From NCBI RefSeq assembly GCF_003026455.1, contig NZ_PYMB01000017.1, forward strand, positions 37,904 to 101,903: DNA of 64,000 bases. The letters run 5' to 3'. Every line of letters begins with the position of its first letter. Position 1 is the first letter of the stretch. This document shows positions 7,213-16,310 of the stretch, in pieces. Made by a program: the position numbers and the translations under genes. This DNA comes from Photobacterium rosenbergii. Its GTDB lineage: Bacteria > Pseudomonadota > Gammaproteobacteria > Enterobacterales > Vibrionaceae. The notes under the pieces are model-generated. The model did not search any database and was not told the origin of the DNA. It saw nothing but the letters and a program-made list of their open reading frames with translations.

Positions 7213-9984
7213 TTAGTGCGCCTGATCCCAATTATCACCGGTACCGGCATCGGCAATGAGCGGAACAGCCAGTTCAGCCGCAGATTCCATCAAACGGCGA
7301 ACCTCGGCAGAAACGTTGTCGACCTCCGACTCCTGTACCTCAAATACAAGTTCGTCATGAACTTGCATTAGAAGGCGAACTCGACCTTCAGGTTGCTGAC
7401 CGACCCATTCATCCACCAACACCATAGCACGTTTAATAATATCGGCAGCGGTACCCTGCATCGGGGCATTGATCGCCGCACGCTCAGCTGCCTTGCGGCG
7501 CATGCCATTACGTGACTTGATATCAGGCAGGTGCAAACGACGGCCAAACAGTGTTTCTACATACCCTTGCTCGCTGGCCTGGTTGCGGGTGCTTTCCATG
7601 TATTCCAGTACGCCTGGGTAGCGTTCGAAGTACACATTCATGTAATCCTGCGCTTCGTTACGGCCCATATCCAACTGCTTGGCCAAGCCAAATGCACTCA
7701 TGCCGTAGATCAGGCCGAAGTTGATTGCCTTGGCACGGCGACGCTGCTCGCTGGTCACCGACTCAAGCGGGATCCCCAAGATTTCAGCTGCGGTTGCGGC
7801 GTGAATATCTTTACCGTGGTTGAAGGCATCTAGCAGGGCCTGATCACCGGATAGGTGCGCCATAATACGCAGCTCAATCTGTGAATAGTCGACCGCCAAT
7901 ACCTTATAACCCGTCGGTGCAATGAAAGCTTGGCGAATACGACGTCCTTCATCATTACGAACCGGGATGTTCTGCAGGTTAGGATCACTTGACGACAAAC
8001 GCCCCGTCGCAGTCACGGCCTGGTGGTATGAGGTATGGACACGGCCTGTTGCCGGGTTCACCATCTTCGGCAGCTTGTCGGTATAGGTTGATTTCAGTTT
8101 CGCCAAGCTTCGGTATTCCAGGATCAACTTCGGCAGCGGGTAATCCAATGCCAGCTCCTGCAGTACCTCTTCATTGGTCGAAGGGGTACCTGATGGGGTT
8201 TTCTTCAGAACCGGCAGGCCCATTTTCTCAAACAAAATAGCCTGGAGCTGTTTTGGCGAGCTCAGGTTGAATTCATCACCCGCAATCTCGAAAGCTTGCT
8301 TTTCCAGCTCATCAAGGCGGGCAGCAATCTCGGTTGACTGCGCGCCAAGCAGCATGCTGTCAATCAATACCCCGGTACGCTCCATGCGTGACAAGACCGG
8401 TACCAATGGCATCTCGATATCGTCAAATACTGATTTGAGCTTGTCATCGGCATTTACTTTCTCAAGCAACACATTATGCAAGCGCAGGGTAATGTCCGCA
8501 TCTTCGGCGGCATAAGGGCCGGCCTGCTCCAGATCGATCTGGTTGAAGGTCAGCTGCTTTTTGCCCTTGCCGGCAATATCTTCAAAGCTGATGGTCTTGT
8601 GCTCGAGGTAGCGCAGCGACAGGCTATCCATATCATGGCGACCGACCACGCTATTGAACACGTAAGACTCTAGCATGGTGTCAAAGCGGATCCCCTGCAT
8701 CTCGATACCATAGCGGGCAAGAATACTGGCATCGAACTTAAGGTTCTGGCCTACCTTGTCCTTGCTCGGGTCTTCCAGCAGCGGCTTGAGTTGGGCCAGT
8801 ACCCAATCGCGGTCAAGTTGGGCCGGGGCATCGAGATAATCATGGGCAACCGGCACGTAGGCTGCTTTGCCTTCTTCCACGGCAAATGACACACCAACCA
8901 GGTTAGCTGTCATATAATCCAAGCCATCAGTCTCGGTATCGAACGCCACCACTTCTGCGGTATTGAGTTTTTCCAGCCACTGGTTGAATGCCGCTTCATC
9001 CAGCACGGTTTCATAGCCACTGCGGTCAATCACAGGGGCAACCGGTTTAGCTTCAGCAGCGGGCGCCGCCGATTTTTCATCGGCTACAATACGGCCATCA
9101 CTGCCATCAAGCATTTCAGAAAGCCAGCGACGGAACTGCAACTGGCCAAACAGCTTAGTCAGTTCATCGGTGTCCGGGGTGGTTTTCACCAACTGATCCG
9201 GCGTGACATCCAGCTCGACATCCAGTTTGATTGTCGCCAGCTCATAGGACAAGTATGCCGCTTCCTTGTTATCAAGCAGCTTTTTCGACATGGTTTTCGA
9301 GCCACGGAAACCCAGCGGGGCAATATCATCGAGGTTGGCGTACAACGCATCCAAACCACCGATACCGGTCAGCAGGGCCTTGGCCGTCTTTTCGCCAACG
9401 CCCGGCACACCCGGGATGTTATCGACCTTGTCGCCCATCAGGGCAAGGTAGTCGATGATCAGCTCTGGGCCGATACCAAACTTATCAACAACCCCAGCTG
9501 GATCCATTACCACATCGGTCATGGTGTTGATCAGGGTAATATTCTGATCAACCAGTTGAGCCATATCTTTATCACCGGTACTGATCAATACCGGCATACC
9601 CGCTTTAGATGCCTGGCTGGCCAAGGTACCGATCACATCATCGGCTTCTACCCCGGAAATCGAAATCAGCGGCAGGCCCATGGCCTTGATCACGGCATGG
9701 AGCGGCTCGATCTGAGAGCGGAGATCATCCGGCATTGGCGGACGGTTGGCCTTGTATTCCGGGTACATCTCGTCGCGGAATGTTTTGCCTTTCGCATCAA
9801 AGATGACGGCAATGTGCTCGGTGGAAAACTGGCGCAACATACTGCGCAGCATGTTCACAACACCATACACCGCTCCGGTTGGTTCACCGTCTGAATTAGT
9901 GAAGTTAGGCGCAGCGTGGTAGGCACGATAAAGATAAGATGATCCATCAATCAGAATAAGTGGATTTTCTGGGATAGTTGCCAT
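7213..9984 (-). CDS. polA: DNA polymerase I
   Basis: This enzyme does gap filling, Okazaki primer removal and repair. The 923-residue product has the full three-domain form. An N-terminal 5'-3' nuclease region is followed by an H3TH region (GVPGVGEKTAKALL). An intact 3'-5' exonuclease follows (AFDTETDGL with its metal-binding Asp and Glu). The family A polymerase has motif A DYSQIELR, O-helix RRRAKAINFGLIYG and motif C QVHDELVFEV. Start ATG 9984. A perfect DnaA box lies 100 bases upstream, and a hairpin at 10042-10077 falls in the probable leader. Confidence 0.98.
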   Translation of the reverse strand: MATIPENPLILIDGSSYLYRAYHAAPNFTNSDGEPTGAVYGVVNMLRSMLRQFSTEHIAVIFDAKGKTFRDEMYPEYKANRPPMPDDLRSQIEPLHAVIKAMGLPLISISGVEADDVIGTLASQASKAGMPVLISTGDKDMAQLVDQNITLINTMTDVVMDPAGVVDKFGIGPELIIDYLALMGDKVDNIPGVPGVGEKTAKALLTGIGGLDALYANLDDIAPLGFRGSKTMSKKLLDNKEAAYLSYELATIKLDVELDVTPDQLVKTTPDTDELTKLFGQLQFRRWLSEMLDGSDGRIVADEKSAAPAAEAKPVAPVIDRSGYETVLDEAAFNQWLEKLNTAEVVAFDTETDGLDYMTANLVGVSFAVEEGKAAYVPVAHDYLDAPAQLDRDWVLAQLKPLLEDPSKDKVGQNLKFDASILARYGIEMQGIRFDTMLESYVFNSVVGRHDMDSLSLRYLEHKTISFEDIAGKGKKQLTFNQIDLEQAGPYAAEDADITLRLHNVLLEKVNADDKLKSVFDDIEMPLVPVLSRMERTGVLIDSMLLGAQSTEIAARLDELEKQAFEIAGDEFNLSSPKQLQAILFEKMGLPVLKKTPSGTPSTNEEVLQELALDYPLPKLILEYRSLAKLKSTYTDKLPKMVNPATGRVHTSYHQAVTATGRLSSSDPNLQNIPVRNDEGRRIRQAFIAPTGYKVLAVDYSQIELRIMAHLSGDQALLDAFNHGKDIHAATAAEILGIPLESVTSEQRRRAKAINFGLIYGMSAFGLAKQLDMGRNEAQDYMNVYFERYPGVLEYMESTRNQASEQGYVETLFGRRLHLPDIKSRNGMRRKAAERAAINAPMQGTAADIIKRAMVLVDEWVGQQPEGRVRLLMQVHDELVFEVQESEVDNVSAEVRRLMESAAELAVPLIADAGTGDNWDQAH

Positions 9985-10041
9985 AAAGATATTCTTATAT
10001 CCGGGGGATGAAAGAGTTAGGGCACTAGGATGCCATGACTA

Positions 10042-10077
10042 CCCCCAACTGTTAACTGCTGTTTTCCAGTTTGGGGG
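10042..10077. repeat. Inverted repeat upstream of polA
   Basis: cccccaactg (10042-10051) can pair with cagtttggggg (10067-10077), leaving one bulged T. It lies about 60-95 bases upstream of the polA start, probably in the leader or promoter. There is no T run. Confidence 0.4.
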
Positions 10078-10084
10078 GCACATC

Positions 10085-10093
10085 TGTGGATAA
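10085..10093 (-). promoter_or_regulatory. Perfect DnaA box between polA and elbB
   Basis: TGTGGATAA on the plus strand is TTATCCACA on the minus strand, the strict consensus. A near match TGTGGAAAA lies about 140 bases further on (around 10228). The two sit in the A/T-rich divergent promoter region. Binding is inferred, not shown. Confidence 0.45.
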
Positions 10094-10308
10094 GTTTGTT
10101 GGTAGTTCATTTTAAAGCGTTGATCAAATTTTAACACCACAAAAAACACAGACATAAAAACAATAAAATACAGCAACTTATATCAATATCGCTCAATAGA
10201 TCCACGATCCTGAAATGATCATTAATTGTGGAAAAAGTTAACAGCACATACTGAAATAAGATGAACTGAGAGTAAAAATAGACAAATCTGACGATAAAGG
10301 GAGCCATT

Positions 10309-10959
10309 ATGAAGAAAATCGCAGTTATTTTGAGCGGTTCAGGCGTGTTTGACGGTGCCGAAATCCATGAATCCGTCCTTGCACTGCTTGCCATCGAGCA
10401 AGAAGGTGCCAGTTGGCACTGCTTTGCCCCGAATATGGATCAGCACCATGTGATCAACCACCTGACCGGTGAAGAAATGGCAGAAACAAGGAATGTATTG
10501 ATTGAGGCGGCTCGGATCGCCCGCGGTCAAATCGATGATTTGGCGAGTTTGGATCCCAGCCAGTATGACGCCCTGCTGCTACCCGGCGGCTTCGGTGCAG
10601 CCAAGAACCTCTCCGATTTCGCTTTCAAGGGCAGCGAATGCACTATCCACCCAGAGGTTAAGCGGGTGTGCCAGAAGTTTGCTGAGGAAGAAAAACCCGC
10701 CGGTTATTTGTGTATTGCCCCTGCTATGATCCCGCTGATCTATGGCCCGGGAGCCAAAGGTACTATTGGCAATGATCCAGATACGGCCAAGGCGTTCACC
10801 CTAATGGGGGGCGAGCATATCAAGTGCCCGGTCAGTGATTACGTGTTGGATCAAAAACGCCGTCTACTGACGACGCCTGCCTATATGCTAGCCGGCAGCA
10901 TTTCCGAGGCGGCAGAGGGGATCAATAAATTGGTCAAGGAATTGGTGAAGATTGCCTAG
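10309..10959 (+). CDS. elbB: Glyoxalase / DJ-1-PfpI family protein ElbB
   Basis: The 216-residue product has the class I glutamine-amidotransferase-like fold of the DJ-1/ThiJ/PfpI superfamily. It matches ElbB in its start (MKKIAVILSGSGVFDGAEIHE), in LLPGGFGAAKNLSDFA and in the nucleophile region YLCIAPAMIP. E. coli ElbB has weak glyoxalase activity and was linked to isoprenoid synthesis; its physiological role is unsettled. GGGAG precedes the ATG. The RyhB terminator begins 24 bases after its stop, on the opposite strand. Confidence 0.92.
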   Translation: MKKIAVILSGSGVFDGAEIHESVLALLAIEQEGASWHCFAPNMDQHHVINHLTGEEMAETRNVLIEAARIARGQIDDLASLDPSQYDALLLPGGFGAAKNLSDFAFKGSECTIHPEVKRVCQKFAEEEKPAGYLCIAPAMIPLIYGPGAKGTIGNDPDTAKAFTLMGGEHIKCPVSDYVLDQKRRLLTTPAYMLAGSISEAAEGINKLVKELVKIA

Positions 10960-10983
10960 CACTTTTAGTGCTAATTGCAGATA

Positions 10984-11160
10984 AAGAAAAAGCGGCACTA
11001 CTTTCCATTATCAAGACCTGGAAGTAGTTGCCGCTCAGCAGAAGGGATTGTATTTTCAGCCCTACACTAAAAACCCACCCTAGCTAAAGTACACTGGAAG
11101 CAATGTGAGCAATGTCGTGCCTTCAAACGAGAACCCTTTGTTACTGTTCTCGCTGAGTGC
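10984..11160 (-). ncRNA. ryhB: RyhB iron-responsive regulatory RNA
   Basis: The minus strand contains GCACGACATTGCTCACATTG followed by CTTCCAGT. This is the conserved RyhB core that base-pairs with mRNAs of iron-using proteins. The promoter has TTGCAT (11189-11194), a 16-base spacer and TATTAT (11167-11172), and a Fur-box-like sequence covers it. The predicted 5' end is near 11160. The transcript ends in a long hairpin (10991-11035) with a U-tract, about 177 nt in all. That is longer than E. coli RyhB (90 nt), in line with the longer Vibrio forms. Confidence 0.94.
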
Positions 11161-11165
11161 AAGTT

Positions 11166-11184
11166 AATAATAACCATTCTCATT
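11166..11184 (-). promoter_or_regulatory. Fur box over the ryhB promoter
   Basis: aatgagaatggttattatt on the minus strand matches 11 of 19 positions of the Fur consensus. It overlaps the -10 and the spacer, so iron-loaded Fur would block RNA polymerase. Confidence 0.75.
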
Positions 11185-11199
11185 TAAGATGCAAGTGTT

Positions 11200-11646
11200 T
11201 TATTGAGAATTGTTGTCATTTAGTTGTTTGATGAAATGCAGGCGGTAATCTTCAATCCCGTCTTTCTTCTCCAAGTGCTCGATTTGGTAACCATTCCTTA
11301 GCAATAGACGCAGCATCGCAGGGAAACGGTTGCGAGATTTCACCCTCAGCTCCTGATAGCCTTGCGCCACCACCCATTCTTCCTGTGCCTCTAACAGAGC
11401 CTGGGCCACCCCACCCCGTCGGCCAGCCGGCGCCACACCACCCAACCAACTGTAAAAACACTCTTCCGATAATTGATAGCCAATCTTTACCCCGACCAAT
11501 TCACCGTCTTGCTCGGCCACCAAAATCAGTGCCCGGTGGCCACGAAGCCGTTGTTTGATTTCATCCTCGGTAGCAGGACGGGCAAATTCACTAATGGCGG
11601 CCAACACAGTTACCGCTTCTTCAATACTGGCCTCTCGGATATGCAT
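11200..11646 (-). CDS. GNAT family N-acetyltransferase
   Basis: The 148-residue product contains the acetyl-CoA binding stretch of GNAT enzymes, with GGVAPAGRRGGVAQALLEAQ (Q/R-x-x-G-x-A/G-like loop). The conserved beta strand LVGVKIGYQL precedes it. AGGAGGAAGT gives a strong ribosome site before ATG 11646. The substrate is unknown. Its stop lies about 40 bases upstream of the ryhB transcription start on the same strand, so read-through into ryhB is possible. Confidence 0.85.
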   Translation of the reverse strand: MHIREASIEEAVTVLAAISEFARPATEDEIKQRLRGHRALILVAEQDGELVGVKIGYQLSEECFYSWLGGVAPAGRRGGVAQALLEAQEEWVVAQGYQELRVKSRNRFPAMLRLLLRNGYQIEHLEKKDGIEDYRLHFIKQLNDNNSQ

Positions 11647-11703
11647 ACTTCCTCCTGTATACCAAACGGATTAACCTTCAGAGCGATTAATCCGTTTGAA
11701 AAT

Positions 11704-11726
11704 AATAAGGCCAGCAATGCTGGCCT
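11704..11726 (-). terminator. yhhQ terminator
   Basis: aaggccagc and gctggcctt pair around a three-base loop, and on the minus strand ATTATTTT follows. It lies about 40 bases past the yhhQ stop. Confidence 0.75.
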
Positions 11727-11768
11727 TAAACTGTGCTTATTATGGTGTGAAACCCAAATAAGGGAAAG

Positions 11769-12464
11769 CTACACACCCTGGGTATTATGCTGCTGGCTGT
11801 CCCCTTCCGGCTTGGCCGGCGATAAAGTGGTTAACTTACCAATCAGGTAATTAAGCAGTACACCGTACATCGGCACAAACAAGCCAAGGCTGATAAGCAA
11901 CTTAAAGCCATAATCTACCAGGGCTATCTCCACCCAGTTCTCAGCCATGAACGCATCTGGGCTGTTATAGAACGCAATCGAGAAGAAGGCCAAGGTATCA
12001 AGCGCATTACCAAATAGTGTCGAGCAGCTCGGCGCAACCCACCATTGCTTGGTCTGGCGAAGGCGGTTGAATACCGACACATCCATGATCTGGCCTAGCA
12101 GGTAAGCCATGAAGCTGGCAATCGCTATCCGGGCAACGAACAGGTTAAATTCCCCAAGATGACCAAGCCCCTGATACTCTCCCTGATAGAACAGGACAGA
12201 CAGGACATAGGAAATCAATAGGGCCGGCATCATCACCCGCAGGATAATTTTCCTTGCCATACCCGCCCCGAAAATACGGACCGTCAAGTCTGTTGCCAGA
12301 AAGATAAACGGAAAGGTAAAAGCACCCCAGGTAGTATGGAATCCCATCACGGTAAAAGGGAGCTGCACCAGGTAATTGCTCGATGCGATAATAAGCAGGT
12401 GGAAAACCACCAGGAAAGAAAGCGCCTTGCGCTGCTGCGCGGGCGAAAATTGAGAAGTCGTCAT
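11769..12464 (-). CDS. yhhQ: Queuosine precursor transporter YhhQ
   Basis: An inner-membrane protein that imports 7-cyano-7-deazaguanine (preQ0) and preQ1 for queuosine tRNA modification. The 231-residue product has about six hydrophobic helices. It has family motifs FHTTWGAFTFPFIFLATDL near residue 42 and WVAPSCSTLFGNALDTLAFF near residue 142. The ATG at 12464 has AAGG eight bases upstream. No preQ1 riboswitch was recognised in the short upstream region. Confidence 0.92.
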   Translation of the reverse strand: MTTSQFSPAQQRKALSFLVVFHLLIIASSNYLVQLPFTVMGFHTTWGAFTFPFIFLATDLTVRIFGAGMARKIILRVMMPALLISYVLSVLFYQGEYQGLGHLGEFNLFVARIAIASFMAYLLGQIMDVSVFNRLRQTKQWWVAPSCSTLFGNALDTLAFFSIAFYNSPDAFMAENWVEIALVDYGFKLLISLGLFVPMYGVLLNYLIGKLTTLSPAKPEGDSQQHNTQGV

Positions 12465-12582
12465 TGTCAGACCTTTTTGTCATTGGGGGAGAGGGAACCC
12501 AAAACACCACTGCCAGCTCTCACACTGCCAGTAGCAACCGAAGGCGGGGATTATACAGCAAACCACCGCTTTGCCCAGTGTT

Positions 12583-12888
12583 TCACCGCTTGCCGAGCAA
12601 CCCAGCAAGGAATAACAGTGTTTCCCCAGCATCACTGCCGAGCCCTTCCAGCCACATCTGGCTGCTGTAGTGCTCCCCTTTGAGCAGTAACTGGCAACCT
12701 TCAAAATCCACCAGCCACACATGCAAGTCAGCATTGGCCTCTTGCTCTAACACTGTCATGCCGAGGTGTTGCAACAAAGCCTCAGCAACCTCGGCAAAAT
12801 TATCATAGTCGAAATCAGGGCTACCGATCTCAAGCAGCCTTGCGGCACTGTCAACATGGCGGCACCAGTAAGGTGAGCTTCCAGTCAT
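12583..12888 (-). CDS. DUF3630-like protein
   Basis: The product is a 101-residue soluble acidic protein containing PDFDYDNFAEVAEALLQHL and WLVDFEGCQLLLKGEHYSS. This pattern recalls DUF3630, a family of small gammaproteobacterial proteins without known function. AAGGAA lies nine bases before ATG 12888. It sits upstream of yhhQ on the same strand with a 118-base gap. The family assignment is from memory of motif layout and should be treated as tentative. Confidence 0.7.
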   Translation of the reverse strand: MTGSSPYWCRHVDSAARLLEIGSPDFDYDNFAEVAEALLQHLGMTVLEQEANADLHVWLVDFEGCQLLLKGEHYSSQMWLEGLGSDAGETLLFLAGLLGKR

Positions 12889-13135
12889 GGCGCTATATTC
12901 CTTTTAACAATGGGAGGTCGCAGAAGGTTTCCTGTAACCAATTGTTTCCTTGCGTATCAAGCAATAACCAGCCTCTAGCCAAGGGGCGAGGTTCATGGTT
13001 TTATGAAGTTGTTGCCAATCGGGGAAACCCGGTTAGCAATCGGTGAATTTAACATTCTCACCAAATACGCAAGCTGTTTTGTAGCGAACAGAGCATGCCG
13101 GGGCCAAGCCCCAGTTTGTATCTAAAACGCATTTT

Positions 13136-13166
13136 ATACCGGACGCGGATTGTCCGGTATTTTTTT
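13136..13166 (+). terminator. Plus-strand terminator without an obvious gene
   Basis: ataccggac and gtccggtat form a perfect nine-base-pair stem followed by T6 on the plus strand only. No plus-strand gene ends here. The 12889-13135 stretch has a second small hairpin (ggggc-caa-gcccc at 13099-13111) but no convincing coding frame, so a short plus-strand RNA is possible. Confidence 0.7.
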
Positions 13167-13181
13167 ACCTGGCCTTTCTCT

Positions 13182-15035
13182 CTAGCCGATCCCGAAACCG
13201 ACTTCTTCACCTGCGGTGAGATGATCTTCGATAAGCCCCATGAAGGCATTACCGTATTTTTCCAGCTTACGGTGCCCGACCCCGTTGACCGCCAACAACT
13301 CTCCCGCCGAAGTCGGCAGACGCTCTGCCATCTCCATCAGGCTGGCATCATTGAATACCACATACGGTGGCAAATCTTCCTCATCGGCAATCGCTTTGCG
13401 CAGTTTGCGTAGCTTGGCAAACAACTTCTTGTCGTATTGGCGGTTAGCCATTTTATCACTCTTGGCACTGCGGGCCGCAATATCCAACCTCGGCACGGCT
13501 AGATCGAGCGGCACTTCGCCCCGCAGGACTTCACGGGCCTTAGCCGTCAGCTGCAAGATCGAACTACGGACAATATTCTGGGTCAGGAAGCCACGGTGGA
13601 TAAGCTGGCGCAGAATACTGACCCAAAACTCATGGCTGTGCTCACGGCCGATACCATAGGTGCTGAGCTTGTCGTGGCCATGCTCGCGGATCCGCTGGTT
13701 CTGCATACCGCGTAGTACTTCCACTACGTGGGTAATACCGAAGCTCTGGTTCACCCGGTATACACAAGACAAGGCCTTCTGCGATACCTCAAGAGCATCA
13801 AAGTGCTTGGGCGGGTCAAGGCAGACATCGCAGTTGCCACAGGGTTCTTCCCGCGCCTCACCAAAATAATTGAGCAGCACCTGGCGGCGGCAAGTCTGCG
13901 CCTCGGCAAACGCCCCCATGGCATTGAGCTTATGGCTCTCCACCAATTTCTGCGGGCCTTCTTCTTTTTCATCCAAACAGCGGCGCAGCCAAGCAAGATC
14001 CGATGGGTCGTAGAACAGGATAGCTTCTGCCGGCAGGCCATCACGCCCCGCTCGCCCGGTTTCCTGATAGTAGGATTCGATATTGCGCGGAATATCATAA
14101 TGAACCACAAAGCGCACGTTGGACTTGTTGATCCCCATGCCGAAAGCCACGGTCGCAACCACGATCTGGATATCATCACGCTGGAACGCTTCTTGGACCC
14201 AAGCTCGCTCATCGTGCTCCATCCCGGCATGATAGGCAGCTGCTCGGACTCCACTCTCGTTGAGCTTCTCGCTGATTTGCTCGACTCGCTTGCGGCTGTT
14301 GCAGTAGACAATGCCACACTGGCCACGCATGCCGGATAGGTAGCGGGTCAACTGGGCCATTGGCTTGTATTTTTCCTGCAGGGTATAGCGGATATTTGGC
14401 CGGTCAAAACTACCGAGATAGGTATGTTGTTCCTGAAGTGCAAGCCGGGCCACGATGTCCTGACGGGTAGTCTCATCCGCCGTGGCTGTCAGGGCAATCA
14501 CCGGCACCTTAGGGAAAGCCTGTCGCAAACTACCAATCGCCGCGTATTCTGGACGGAAGTCATGGCCCCACTGTGAAATACAGTGCGCTTCATCGACCGC
14601 AATCATACTGAGGGGCAAACTGGCAAGACGTTCGGAAAAATCTCGGCTTAGCAAGCGCTCGGGAGAAACATAGACCAGTTTCAACTGATCCTGGGCCATC
14701 GCCTGAAAGGTATCCTGCATGGCTTCCCACGACATGGTGGAGTTAATACAGGCAGCGGCCACCCCGTTAGCCTTGAGTTGGTCGACCTGATCTTTCATTA
14801 GGGAAATCAACGGGGAAACCACCAAGGTCAGTCCATCGCGCAGCAAGGCCGGAATTTGATAGCACAGCGACTTACCGCCACCGGTCGGCATGATCACTAG
14901 GCAATCCTGGCCAGAGACCACCGCCTCGATAACAGACTGCTGGCCTTCGCGGAATTCCTGATAGCCGAATACCTCCTGCAGGACCTGCTGACAGGTCATT
15001 GGGCTCTCGGTCTGGCTCGGCTGGCTTGCTGGCAT
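13182..15035 (-). CDS. recQ: ATP-dependent DNA helicase RecQ
   Basis: A 3'-5' superfamily 2 helicase of the RecF recombination pathway. I place the start at ATG 15035 (617 residues; E. coli has 609). The longer frame to 15086 has no family support. Motifs are Walker A PTGGGKSLCYQ near residue 50 and DEAH box VDEAHCISQWGHDF. Motif VI follows (QETGRAGRDGLPAEA). The zinc site is Cys-N-C-x2-C (EEPCGNCDVCLDPP). An RQC winged helix and a C-terminal HRDC domain (ELLAVNGVGHRKLEKYG) complete it. Confidence 0.95.
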   Translation of the reverse strand: MPASQPSQTESPMTCQQVLQEVFGYQEFREGQQSVIEAVVSGQDCLVIMPTGGGKSLCYQIPALLRDGLTLVVSPLISLMKDQVDQLKANGVAAACINSTMSWEAMQDTFQAMAQDQLKLVYVSPERLLSRDFSERLASLPLSMIAVDEAHCISQWGHDFRPEYAAIGSLRQAFPKVPVIALTATADETTRQDIVARLALQEQHTYLGSFDRPNIRYTLQEKYKPMAQLTRYLSGMRGQCGIVYCNSRKRVEQISEKLNESGVRAAAYHAGMEHDERAWVQEAFQRDDIQIVVATVAFGMGINKSNVRFVVHYDIPRNIESYYQETGRAGRDGLPAEAILFYDPSDLAWLRRCLDEKEEGPQKLVESHKLNAMGAFAEAQTCRRQVLLNYFGEAREEPCGNCDVCLDPPKHFDALEVSQKALSCVYRVNQSFGITHVVEVLRGMQNQRIREHGHDKLSTYGIGREHSHEFWVSILRQLIHRGFLTQNIVRSSILQLTAKAREVLRGEVPLDLAVPRLDIAARSAKSDKMANRQYDKKLFAKLRKLRKAIADEEDLPPYVVFNDASLMEMAERLPTSAGELLAVNGVGHRKLEKYGNAFMGLIEDHLTAGEEVGFGIG

Positions 15036-15279
15036 AACGTTCTCATTGCGCTGGTGATCCGAAGTGGAGCACCTGAAGATGGACAAGGCTGGCTATTCTA
15101 TACCATTCAGATCACTGATGGGAGTCACACCCGGTTCAAATCATTTGCTCTGCTGGCAGCTATAGTTGTAGAGGAAAAAGGCAATAGTATTGAGATCGAT
15201 CACGATTTATACTGCCCGTGCATACGCAACTGAATATTTATTTCTCCCCGCCAGCTCGGCACCAACTTTTCAGGTAACC

Positions 15280-16191
15280 ATGGAAACGCAAAATACCCAG
15301 ACCCAACGCGGCGTCATCCTCGCCCTATCGGCCTACACCATGTGGGGGGTAGCACCGATCTATTTCAAATCCCTCCAGCATGTCAGTGCGATGGAGATTC
15401 TCAGCCACCGGGTGATCTGGTCGTTTGTCTTCCTTGCCCTGCTACTGGTTGTCAGCAAGGGTTGGGGGCAGGTCCGGGCCGTACTGGGGCGGCCGAAAGT
15501 CGTGATGCTACTGTTGGCCACATCATTGCTGGTCGGGGGCAACTGGCTGATCTTCATTTGGGCAGTGAACAACAACTATATGCTCGATGCCAGCCTCGGC
15601 TACTACATCAACCCACTGCTCAATGTCTTGCTTGGGATGATGTTCCTCGGTGAGCGCCTACGCCCACTGCAATGGGTCGCTGTTGCCCTGGCAGCCACAG
15701 GTGTTGCTGTCCAGCTGATCCAGTTCGGTTCACTGCCTTGGATTGCCCTGGCACTTGCGGCCAGCTTCGGCCTTTATGGCCTGCTTCGCAAGAAGGTCAA
15801 CCTCGATGCGGCAACCGGATTGTTCATGGAAACCAGTCTGTTGCTGCCTCTGGCACTCGGCTACGTATTTATCTTTGCCAATAGCGCAACCTCTGATTGG
15901 TCGGCTAACCCGATGGGTACCAATTTATTACTGATGGCAGCAGGTATTGTCACCACTCTGCCGCTGCTGTGCTTTACCGGTGCCGCGACCAAGCTCAAGC
16001 TCTCGACCCTGGGCTTTTTCCAGTACATCGGCCCGAGCCTGATGTTCCTGCTGGCGATCACCGTTTACGGCGAAAGCTTCACCGCCGACAAAGGCTATAC
16101 CTTTGCCTTTATCTGGGCAGCACTGATCGTGTTCAGCTTCGAAGGCCTGCGTAACCACCGCAGCAACAAAAAACAAGCGGCCGTCAGCTAA
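15280..16191 (+). CDS. rarD: EamA-family transporter RarD
   Basis: The start is ATG 15280, giving 303 residues, close to E. coli RarD. Upstream in-frame residues do not fit the family. The product begins METQNTQTQRG and has about ten transmembrane helices in two EamA halves. Signature segments are LSAYTMWGVAPIYFKSLQ, SHRVIWSF, NWLIFIWAVNNNYMLDASLG and GFFQYIGPSLMFLLAI. RarD proteins are putative drug/metabolite exporters; the substrate here is unknown. The gene is divergent from recQ. Confidence 0.92.
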   Translation: METQNTQTQRGVILALSAYTMWGVAPIYFKSLQHVSAMEILSHRVIWSFVFLALLLVVSKGWGQVRAVLGRPKVVMLLLATSLLVGGNWLIFIWAVNNNYMLDASLGYYINPLLNVLLGMMFLGERLRPLQWVAVALAATGVAVQLIQFGSLPWIALALAASFGLYGLLRKKVNLDAATGLFMETSLLLPLALGYVFIFANSATSDWSANPMGTNLLLMAAGIVTTLPLLCFTGAATKLKLSTLGFFQYIGPSLMFLLAITVYGESFTADKGYTFAFIWAALIVFSFEGLRNHRSNKKQAAVS

Positions 16192-16310
16192 GTTTTCACC
16201 CAACTAAAATGCGGTGCTGCATAGTGGCATGTAGCACCGTTGATTTTTTACAAGCGCTACCGCAATGGCTATGGTGTACTTACAATGAATCGCAAAGGGG
16301 GGAGCGAATT

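Noticed and set aside
10131..10394. 87-residue hydrophobic minus-strand frame upstream of elbB
   Set aside because: Its first part is antisense to elbB and the rest reflects A/T-rich promoter DNA; no ribosome site.
13728..14339. 203-residue plus-strand frame inside recQ
   Set aside because: It is antisense to the conserved helicase core of recQ with no ribosome site or family motif.
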